NCBI GenBank assembly: GCA_031255985.1
Contig: JAIRRL010000066.1
Coordinates: 1-6,256 of the forward strand
From: Gracilibacteraceae bacterium
Lineage (GTDB): Bacteria; Bacillota; Desulfitobacteriia; Desulfitobacteriales; Syntrophobotulaceae
Direction: 5' to 3'
Length of the DNA stretch: 6,256 bases
The position numbers were made by a program, and so were the translations under genes. Shown piece by piece: positions 1-5,449 of this stretch. How positions within the stretch are numbered: position 1 is the stretch's first letter; every line of letters begins with the position of its first letter. Below the pieces are notes generated by a model. The model was not told where the DNA came from. It ran no database searches and saw only the letters and a list, made by a program, of their open reading frames with translations.

Positions 1-918
1 TCGCTCGCCGCCATGCAAAAATCGGCGCAAACGACGCGGGCCGCGCTTTTTGAAGCCTGCTACAATCAGATGAGCCATGAACTGACGCAAAAAGCGACGA
101 AGATCAAGGCGAGCTACACCTGGGACGATATCGTCATGTCCAAGGATCAGCGCCAGTCCCTCGAATACGCCTGCGATCAGATCCGCTACCGCAAGCAAAT
201 CTATGAGGAATGGGATTATAACCGCAAATACCCTTACGGCCGCGGCCTGTCGGTACTGCTGTTCGGAGCGCCCGGCACCGGCAAATCCATGTGCGCCCAA
301 GTGCTGGCCAACGCCCTCAACCTGGAACTTTACCGGGTGGATCTCTCCAAAGTCGTGGATAAATATGTGGGCGAGACGGAAAAAAGCATTTCCATGATTT
401 TCCGGGAAGCGAAAAAATGCAATGTCGTGCTGTTTTTTGACGAGTGCGACACTTTGTTCGCCAAGCGTTCCGACGACGGCGGCGCCAATCAGTCTTCAAA
501 CAACAACAAGACCGCCCTCCTGCTGCAGGAAGTGGAGGCCTACGACGGCGTTTCCGTTCTGGCCACCAATTACAAGCATAATATCGACCCGGCTTTTTTC
601 CGGCGCATGAAATTCATCGTCGAGTTTCAGTTTCCGGATCCGGAAACCAGATATATCCTGTGGTCGGCGACCATCCCCAAGCACACGCCGCTGGCCGAAG
701 ACGTCGATATCCGTTTTCTGGCCGAGCGTTTCGAGTTCGTGGGCGGCAATATCAAAAACTGCATTTTGAACGCCGCTTTCCTCGCCGCCGGCGATCCTCA
801 GGCCGAAGGCCGGGTGCATATGCGGCATTATCTGCTGGCTATCCGCTACGAATTTGTCAAAACGGGCAAGGTGTTCACGCGGGCGGATTTTGAGCCTTAC
901 GCCGACCAGATTTTGTAA
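1..918 (+). CDS. AAA+ ATPase of the eCIS (Afp15/Pvc15-like) type, 5' end missing
   Basis: This is the C-terminal part of an AAA+ ATPase. The frame is open to the window edge, so the ATG at 13 is probably internal. Counting from that Met, I see Walker A GAPGTGKS (85-92), a pore-loop-like KYVGETEK (117-124), Walker B FFDECD (141-146, with DECD in place of DEAD), sensor 1 ATN (184-186), a candidate arginine finger in FFRR (195-198) and a sensor-2-like GGNIKN (244-249). The flanking text (WDDIV, the GRGL just before Walker A, LYRVDLSKVV, AKRSDD, LLQEVEAYDG, NIDPAFFRR) matches from memory the ATPase carried in extracellular contractile injection system clusters such as Afp15 and Pvc15. That protein is thought to help assemble or disassemble the particle in the cytoplasm. 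Family members are much longer, with an extra N-terminal region, so about half may lie outside the window. The GNAT gene follows 13 bases downstream, probably in the same transcript. The AAA+ call is certain; the eCIS assignment is likely but lacks structural genes in view. Confidence 0.88.
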   Translation, partial: SLAAMQKSAQTTRAALFEACYNQMSHELTQKATKIKASYTWDDIVMSKDQRQSLEYACDQIRYRKQIYEEWDYNRKYPYGRGLSVLLFGAPGTGKSMCAQVLANALNLELYRVDLSKVVDKYVGETEKSISMIFREAKKCNVVLFFDECDTLFAKRSDDGGANQSSNNNKTALLLQEVEAYDGVSVLATNYKHNIDPAFFRRMKFIVEFQFPDPETRYILWSATIPKHTPLAEDVDIRFLAERFEFVGGNIKNCILNAAFLAAGDPQAEGRVHMRHYLLAIRYEFVKTGKVFTRADFEPYADQIL

Positions 919-931
919 AAGGGGTGATCGT
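919..931 (+). promoter_or_regulatory. Ribosome binding site that decides a TTG start
   Basis: The 13-base gap between the ATPase stop (TAA, 916-918) and the next gene contains AAGGGGTGAT (919-928), close to the consensus Shine-Dalgarno sequence. Its AGGGG core ends 7 bases before the TTG at 932-934. This supports the TTG as start over an in-frame ATG at 854, which lies deep inside the ATPase gene, and over the ATG at 959, for which I saw no comparable site. Confidence 0.75.
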
Positions 932-1786
932 TTGAACCAAGGAAAAACGCGGCTTGTAATGGTGACAGGCGGCAATTTTGATTTTTTCGCGCCGTTTTTG
1001 CGGCCGGAAAACGGGGAAAACCGGCCCCGGCGCCAGGCGGGCGCCGATATCCTCCGCCTGGGCTGCGCGCTGGGCGAGAGCGCGGTGGGAGCGGTAGAGG
1101 CGGAATTGCGCGGGCCGGGCGCCTGCGTCGCTTCGATCGCGGTGGCCCCGGCCAGACGCGGGCAGGGCCTGGCTTCTTTTATGCTCAAAGGTCTGCTCCG
1201 CTTACTGCGGGACACCGGCGGCGCCCAGGTCTGGGCTCTGGCGCCCAGCTGGCTGGACGCCGCCGCCGCCGTCCGCCGTCTGTATACCGGCGCGGGCTTC
1301 CGGGCGGAGAGCGAGGACGGCGTTTATACTTATTTGCTGGGCGAGGCGCGGCGACGCCCGGCCGTCCAAAAAATGGCGGCCAAGGCGGACGACCCGCGGA
1401 TCGTGAGTTTGGCGGCCGCGCCCGCTTATCTGCTCCGGATATTGGCGGCCCGGATAGCGGAGCAGGGGGGAGCGGAGGATCTGACCGCCGCCGCCGATCT
1501 TGACCACGAGAGCAGCGTCTTCTATCTGGAGAACGGCGACACGCCGGCCAGCCTGCTGTTTGCCGCCGGGGCGGAAGGTCTGGAGGCTTGCTGGCTGCAC
1601 GGCGGGACGGCCGCCGCTCTGAGCGCCGTCGTCGCGAGCGGCGTCCGGCGGGCGCTGGAGCGCTACGGCGACGAAACGCTCGTGCGCGTGACCGCCGTCC
1701 AGCCCGCTGTGGACAGTTTTGTCGCCAAATTGCTGGGCGAGCCGCAAACGAAGGAGTACATCACGTCCTATTGCCTTGATCTGTAG
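932..1786 (+). CDS. GNAT-family N-acetyltransferase with a second C-terminal half
   Basis: This is a 284-residue protein from the TTG start. The first half (about 38-138) is a GNAT acetyltransferase domain. ACVASIAVAPARRGQGLASF (64-83) is the acetyl-CoA-binding motif A with its R/Q-x-x-G-x-G/A loop (RRGQGL, 75-80), and VRRLYTGAGFR (114-124) is the usual late GNAT helix and strand (YTGAGF). Such enzymes transfer an acetyl group from acetyl-CoA to an amine; the substrate cannot be read here. The second half (about 145-284) has no motif I can name. Its order of strands and helices, including a segment near 219-270, could be a degenerate second GNAT unit. The gene follows the ATPase by 13 bases and is probably co-transcribed with it. 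Its base composition is clearly richer in GC: one 60-base line here (1081-1140) is 45/60 G+C, against 32/60 for one line of the ATPase (421-480). Its last 26 bases overlap the 3' end of the opposing phosphatase gene. Confidence 0.82.
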   Translation: MNQGKTRLVMVTGGNFDFFAPFLRPENGENRPRRQAGADILRLGCALGESAVGAVEAELRGPGACVASIAVAPARRGQGLASFMLKGLLRLLRDTGGAQVWALAPSWLDAAAAVRRLYTGAGFRAESEDGVYTYLLGEARRRPAVQKMAAKADDPRIVSLAAAPAYLLRILAARIAEQGGAEDLTAAADLDHESSVFYLENGDTPASLLFAAGAEGLEACWLHGGTAAALSAVVASGVRRALERYGDETLVRVTAVQPAVDSFVAKLLGEPQTKEYITSYCLDL

Positions 1787-4421
1787 CGAGGGGATCCGTC
1801 CCGCCCGCGCCCGAGTCCGTCCCGCCCGCGCCCGTCCCGCCCGCGTTTTTCCCCAAGGTCAGGACGTTTTTCCCGTCTTTTGTCGCGTAATGAATATCAT
1901 CCAGCAAAGTCTTGGCCATGTAGACGCCCAAGCCGCCGATCCCGCGTTTTTCCGCGGGGAGATTGACATCGGGATCCGGCCGGGCGAGCGGATTATAAGG
2001 CAGGCCGCCGTCTTCAACCGTAACGGCGACGCGATCAGCCGCGCAGACGCAGGTCAGTTCGACCGACCCGCCGCCCTCCGGGTAAGCGTAGCGGGTGATA
2101 TTGACAAAAATTTCCTCTACAGCCAATTGTAGGTATTCGGCCTCCGGGGCGGGAAAACCGGCCGCCGTCATCCGGTCGCTCAAAAAAGCGGCGACTTCGG
2201 GCAGGCGGGCCGCATCCGCCGCTACCGTCAGTTTTTGGGCGGCGGGGCCGCCCAAATAACGCAGAACGAGCATGGTGACGTCGTCTGTCTGTTCCGCCCC
2301 TTCCGTGAAATCAGTCAGGGCGGCCCGGATTTTTTCCACGCAGGACGTTGCGCCGGCCCCGGGTGGGACGCAAGCGTTCAAATCAGCCAAAACCCTCTGT
2401 TCGGAGAATAAATCCCCCGCCCGGTTGCTTGCCTCGCTTACGCCGTCCGTATACATAAAGATCAGGTCGCCGGGCTGCAAGCGGACACGGGCGGCCGTGT
2501 AGGCGATGTTTTCCAGGCCGCCCAGGACGAAGCCCGGCTCGGTCTGGAGACGGACGAAGGGCTGACTGCCGCGGCGCAGAGCCGGCGGGACATGGCCGGC
2601 GTTGACATAAGTAAACCAACCCGTATCCGTATCCAGCAACCCCGCAAAAGCCGTCACAAACATCGCCTCCTCGTTCCGGTCGGCCAATTGGTTGTTGACG
2701 GCAAAAAAAGCCTTTTCCAGATCGGCTTCCAAGCGCATCTGATTGCGCAGCAAAGTCTTGGCCACGATCATAAACATGGCCGCCGGCACGCTTTTGCCCG
2801 CCACGTCCGCCACGACCACTCCCAGATGGGTTTCGTCCGCGAGGAAAAAATCGTAGAAATCGCCGCCCACCTCTTTGGCGGGATGCATCAGGGCGTACAG
2901 GTCAAAATCGGTTCTGTCCGGGAAAGGAGGCATGACGGGCAGCATCCCGCTCTGAATTTTCGCGGCGATGTTCAGCTCGGCGGCGATGCGCTCTTTTTCC
3001 GCCGTCGCCGCGGACAAATTCCTGATATGCTCTTTCAGCCGCTGGGTCATGGCGTTGAAGGCGCGCGCCAACTGGCCGATTTCATCCTTGCCCTCCACGG
3101 CGATCACCGCGTCCAGATTGCCCTCGCTCACCTCCTGCACGCCCCGGTTCAACTTGACGATCGGGCCGGTAATCCGGCCGGCGAAACGGAGGGAAAGCCC
3201 GACCGCCGCCAGCACGGCCAGCAGACTGACGGCCAGCAGACTGACGGAAGTGAAGGTGATATTTTCATTCATGGCGAGTTCCGTCGAAGCGTACAGCGCG
3301 TTTAGCCGCCGCCGCATGTCCTCCACCGGGGCCAGGACGTCGCTTTGGGCGACGACAATGCCGACTGACCAATTGTTTACGCTCAGGGGCGCGTAGCCCA
3401 CATAGACGTCCTCCCCGTTCAGGCGCATACTGCCGACCCCGGTTTGGCCGCTGGTCATTTTTGCCGTCAAAGATTGGGCCGGGGAACCGCCGCCGCCGTC
3501 ACCGTTGTCGCCGTCGCCGTCATTGTCGCCATATTTTTCCAAAACAAGGTTCCCCTGGGCGTCCGTCTCGTATTCCGTCAGCTTGGGCGACATGATGATC
3601 TCGCCCCGGTGATTCAGCAAAAAAGCGTAACCGGCGCCGTCAATATTAGTTTCGTCTATTATCGCGCTGATATTGTTAAGCTCCGCTCCGCTCCCGGCCA
3701 CGCCCTTGAGGGTTCGCACGCCGTTTTCCTCAGTGTAAAAAGGCATGGAGCAGGACAGACTGAGGCCCCGCCCGGACGAATCCAAAAAAACGTCCGACCA
3801 GAAAATTCCATTTTTTTCCTTAGCGCCCGCGTACCAGGGGCGGGTGGTTGGGTCGTAATTATCATTTTCCGGGCCGGCCGCGTTTTTATCCACGGAAATG
3901 AAATAGCCGGACTCGACGCCGATATAGCTGGCGTTGAGTCCGATGTCCGCGGCGAGAATACCGCGCAGCGCGTCCTGGACGTTGGCGGCCAGATAGATTT
4001 CCGCCCGCAGGGCGGCCGGATCGGCGCCGGGGGCGGTGCGGATATGCGGAATCGCGGTGTTTTCCTGGCCGGGACGCAGATAGTCTATCGGCCGCGGCTT
4101 GAATTCGTCCGGATGCGCGAAAATATACTCCGCCGCGCTCGCGGCCCGCAGGGTCTGCAGTTCGATTGCCGCCAGTTTTTCACTGATGAGGGCGGCCTTG
4201 TCGGTGATGGCCGTCCGCAATTCATGCTCTATGGCCCCGCCCAGCTCGTCCGCGCTCTGGGATTCCACGCCGGCCCCCAGTTCGTTCACCCCTTGGTTGA
4301 TCCAGGCGCGCATGTTGAAAACCCCGTACAGGCACACGGCGCTCACCAGGAGCAGCGCCCCCAGCGACAGGGAAATGAGAGTGAAAAGCACCCTGTTTTT
4401 GATCGTGGTAAACATCTTCAA
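1761..4421 (-). CDS. dCache-HAMP-PP2C(SpoIIE)-HATPase_c membrane receptor: serine phosphatase plus anti-sigma-type kinase
   Basis: This is an 886-residue membrane receptor. In order it has: TM1 (about 11-36); an extracellular dCache-like sensor (about 40-385) with the typical DPTTRPWY (190-197) and a following SDVFLDSSGRGLSLS stretch; TM2 (about 388-413); HAMP (about 411-465, DEIGQLARAFN); a linking helix (about 466-492); and a SpoIIE-type PP2C phosphatase (about 510-723). The phosphatase metal-site motifs are present: GGDFYD (519-524), DVAGKS (539-544), YTDGVSEA (657-664) and QTDDVTML (711-718). An HATPase_c domain follows (about 730-856) with N-box LAVEEIFVN (766-774), G1 box EDGGLPYNP (803-811) and G2 box RGIGGLGV (826-833). 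The last 28 residues are Gly/Thr-rich. By analogy with RsbU/RsbW, and with Rv1364c and SypE, which join both activities, it should dephosphorylate and phosphorylate a STAS-domain protein in response to an extracellular ligand. The start is TTG at 4421-4419, with AAGGA 6 bases upstream, overlapping the GNAT stop. An ATG two codons later is the alternative. Confidence 0.92.
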   Translation of the reverse strand: MKMFTTIKNRVLFTLISLSLGALLLVSAVCLYGVFNMRAWINQGVNELGAGVESQSADELGGAIEHELRTAITDKAALISEKLAAIELQTLRAASAAEYIFAHPDEFKPRPIDYLRPGQENTAIPHIRTAPGADPAALRAEIYLAANVQDALRGILAADIGLNASYIGVESGYFISVDKNAAGPENDNYDPTTRPWYAGAKEKNGIFWSDVFLDSSGRGLSLSCSMPFYTEENGVRTLKGVAGSGAELNNISAIIDETNIDGAGYAFLLNHRGEIIMSPKLTEYETDAQGNLVLEKYGDNDGDGDNGDGGGGSPAQSLTAKMTSGQTGVGSMRLNGEDVYVGYAPLSVNNWSVGIVVAQSDVLAPVEDMRRRLNALYASTELAMNENITFTSVSLLAVSLLAVLAAVGLSLRFAGRITGPIVKLNRGVQEVSEGNLDAVIAVEGKDEIGQLARAFNAMTQRLKEHIRNLSAATAEKERIAAELNIAAKIQSGMLPVMPPFPDRTDFDLYALMHPAKEVGGDFYDFFLADETHLGVVVADVAGKSVPAAMFMIVAKTLLRNQMRLEADLEKAFFAVNNQLADRNEEAMFVTAFAGLLDTDTGWFTYVNAGHVPPALRRGSQPFVRLQTEPGFVLGGLENIAYTAARVRLQPGDLIFMYTDGVSEASNRAGDLFSEQRVLADLNACVPPGAGATSCVEKIRAALTDFTEGAEQTDDVTMLVLRYLGGPAAQKLTVAADAARLPEVAAFLSDRMTAAGFPAPEAEYLQLAVEEIFVNITRYAYPEGGGSVELTCVCAADRVAVTVEDGGLPYNPLARPDPDVNLPAEKRGIGGLGVYMAKTLLDDIHYATKDGKNVLTLGKNAGGTGAGGTDSGAGGTDPLATDQGNRT
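1795..1845. repeat. Short GC-rich tandem repeat encoding a GAGGT-type tail
   Basis: An identical 19-base unit occurs at 1795-1813 and 1816-1834 (period 21). A third partial copy of the shared 13-base core sits at 1833-1845, shifted by 15. All steps are multiples of three, so the leftward phosphatase gene stays in frame. The repeat encodes a Gly/Ala/Thr/Asp tail (GGTGAGGTDSGAGGTD) after the kinase domain. It begins 8 bases beyond the stop of the opposing GNAT gene, so only one of the two proteins is affected. Confidence 0.85.
3215..3244. repeat. Perfect 15-base tandem duplication inside TM2 of the receptor
   Basis: A 15-base unit at 3215-3229 is repeated exactly at 3230-3244. On the minus strand it encodes SLLAV twice (within VSLLAVSLLAVLAA, about residues 393-406), in the second membrane helix between the sensor and the HAMP domain. 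It adds five residues, about 1.4 helical turns, which could shift signalling register if it is recent. Confidence 0.85.
3486..3527. repeat. Low-complexity Asp/Gly/Asn insertion in the Cache sensor
   Basis: The leftward gene encodes a run of 14 residues at 299-312, DNDGDGDNGDGGGG, made from imperfect GCCGTC/GTCGCC-type triplets. It lies in the membrane-distal sensor between the strand ending NLVLEKYG and the segment SPAQSLTAKM. It contains a DxDxDG pattern like the start of an EF-hand or dockerin calcium loop, but no Glu at loop position 12. It may simply be an expanded flexible loop. Confidence 0.7.
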
Positions 4422-5398
4422 TTCACATCCTTCAACTTGGCCGCCAGGGCGAGGAACGAGGGGTGCAAAGCCAGGCCGCTCCGGTCAAAAGCGGGGCGAT
4501 GAAACAGCAGATAGGCGCCGGCGGCGGCCAGCGGGTCAAGCCCCGTGCAAATATAGCCCTGCCGGCGCAAAACCGCGGCGGCGGCGGGACAGGCGGCGTC
4601 CGCCATATTGAGCCTGACGCAGTACGTCTGCTCCGCCGCCCCGTCCCAGCGGCGGAGGAAGTTGAGCAAATCCGGCAAATCGCCGCCGGCGCGCTCTATC
4701 CATATTTCGCAATACCGGTGTTCTTCGCTGTGGGCGATCCGACTGACGGACGCCGCCGCTTCCCGCCGCCCGGCCGCCGGGGCGGTAAAAGTGACTGCCA
4801 GCGCCTCGAATACGGCGGCGGTAAAATCCGCCAGTTCCCTGGGGGGAAACAGCGCGCCCGCGTGCCGGCGGGCGAAGGCTTTGCACATCAGGAGATGGGT
4901 GCGTTTGAGCGGCGGAACCGTCCCCGCCAGATTCGCGGCGGCCGGGTCAAAAAAATAACGGTTCGGCAGCAGCCCCACGGGCGTGTAGCCGCGTTTGACG
5001 GCGTCGTCCTGGCTGACCGTATCCAAAGTGAGACAGTACATGCAGGCGTAAGAAGAGCGGGCGAGGGGCAGACGGGCGTCCAAAAAATCCTGCATCCGGC
5101 CGCCGAGACCGCGCCCCCGGTAAGCCGGCAGCACCGTGAGCAGGGAAAACCCCAGGACGGGAAAGGCTCCGGCCTGAACGGCGGCGCAAATCATTCCGAC
5201 CGGCTCGCCGCCGGCAATCGCCGCCGCGAAGCGGAGCTGCCTCTGCGCTATGGCTTCCGCGATAAAACCTTCGTCGTAAAATTCTTTGCGCGGGTATAAG
5301 CGGCCGTGCTGGCGCCGCAACAAACCGATCAGGGCTCCCGCCTCGTCCGGCCGGGCGAAACGGATGTCAAGCGGCGCGTCCGCTTTGTTTTTCATCAT
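4418..5398 (-). CDS. GNAT-family N-acetyltransferase, two-part, of the signalling operon
   Basis: This is a 326-residue protein. The N-terminal GNAT domain (about 10-150) begins LDIRFARPDEAGAL (10-23). It contains GEPVGMICAAV (64-74), then FSLLTVLPAYRGRGLGGRM (84-102), whose RGRGLGG (94-100) is the acetyl-CoA pyrophosphate-binding loop. LDTVSQDDAVKRGY (125-138) closes the domain. The remainder (about 165-326) includes a TYCVRLNMADAAC stretch (258-270) and LRRQGYICTGLDPL (277-290). From memory this resembles the second half of GNAT proteins fused or linked to anti-sigma-type ATPase domains; I know no name for it. The acceptor substrate is unknown. A regulator or signalling partner modified by acetylation is one possibility, and a non-catalytic acyl-CoA sensor is another. 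I chose the ATG at 5398-5396 because GGAGG sits 6 bases upstream. An upstream TTG at 5446 would add 16 low-complexity residues without a site. It overlaps the receptor gene by four bases and follows the MATE-HATPase gene after 51 bases. Confidence 0.85.
   Translation of the reverse strand: MMKNKADAPLDIRFARPDEAGALIGLLRRQHGRLYPRKEFYDEGFIAEAIAQRQLRFAAAIAGGEPVGMICAAVQAGAFPVLGFSLLTVLPAYRGRGLGGRMQDFLDARLPLARSSYACMYCLTLDTVSQDDAVKRGYTPVGLLPNRYFFDPAAANLAGTVPPLKRTHLLMCKAFARRHAGALFPPRELADFTAAVFEALAVTFTAPAAGRREAAASVSRIAHSEEHRYCEIWIERAGGDLPDLLNFLRRWDGAAEQTYCVRLNMADAACPAAAAVLRRQGYICTGLDPLAAAGAYLLFHRPAFDRSGLALHPSFLALAAKLKDVN
4428..4432 (-). promoter_or_regulatory. Ribosome binding site inside the GNAT 3' end
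   Basis: Read on the minus strand, AAGGA lies 6 bases before TTG (4421-4419) and 12 bases before the later ATG (4415-4413). The spacing favours the TTG. The stop of the GNAT gene (TGA, 4420-4418) overlaps this TTG in a TTGA arrangement, the TTG equivalent of the common ATGA overlap, which indicates translational coupling. Confidence 0.65.
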
Positions 5399-5449
5399 AC
5401 CTGACCTCCCCTCCGTCGCCGTCCCGGCGGCGCCGGCCGTAATCAAACG
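5399..5449 (-). promoter_or_regulatory. 51-base intergenic gap with a very strong ribosome binding site
   Basis: Read leftward, the gap ends in GGAGGGGAGGTCAGGT directly before ATG. The GGAGG at 5409-5405 is 6 bases from the start codon and a second GGAGG lies just upstream (5414-5410). The middle is very GC-rich with a small self-complementary centre (GGCGCC, 5429-5434), but no T-run follows, so I do not call a terminator. No promoter is recognisable. The two genes are therefore probably co-transcribed. Confidence 0.7.

Noticed and set aside
13..15. ATG as the start of the ATPase gene
   Set aside because: The frame is open to the left edge, no Shine-Dalgarno can be assessed in 12 bases, and members of this ATPase family have a long extra N-terminal region.
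854..931. Extension of the rightward GNAT gene to an ATG at 854
   Set aside because: It would overlap the ATPase gene by 65 bases and adds Arg/Cys-rich residues unlike a GNAT N-terminus. The TTG at 932 has a good ribosome binding site.
496..1215. Minus-strand open frame of 239 codons across the ATPase-GNAT junction
   Set aside because: It spans two real genes on the other strand and has a low-complexity Arg/Pro-rich translation.
1790..1802. Possible terminator hairpin after the rightward GNAT gene
   Set aside because: The GGGA/TCCC pairing is only four bases and no T-run follows.
1719..2132. Plus-strand frame of 137 codons running over the convergent junction
   Set aside because: It is out of frame with the GNAT gene, begins inside it and then reads antisense to the kinase domain; it has no ribosome binding site or motif.
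2592..3305. Plus-strand open frame of 237 codons opposite the phosphatase domain
   Set aside because: It mirrors the phosphatase codons and shows no recognisable protein features.
3444..4502. Long open frame on the plus strand opposite the receptor (352 codons)
   Set aside because: It is antisense to a gene with clear domains, its residues are Arg/Gly/Gln-rich with no motif, and such frames are common opposite GC-rich genes.
5421..5440. GC-rich inverted sequence between the MATE-HATPase and GNAT genes
   Set aside because: The palindrome is short and lacks a following T-run on the minus strand, so it does not qualify as a terminator.
5399..5446. TTG at 5446 as the start of the leftward GNAT gene
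   Set aside because: It adds 16 Gly/Ala-rich residues through the strong ribosome binding site itself, and the ATG at 5398 is ideally spaced from GGAGG.
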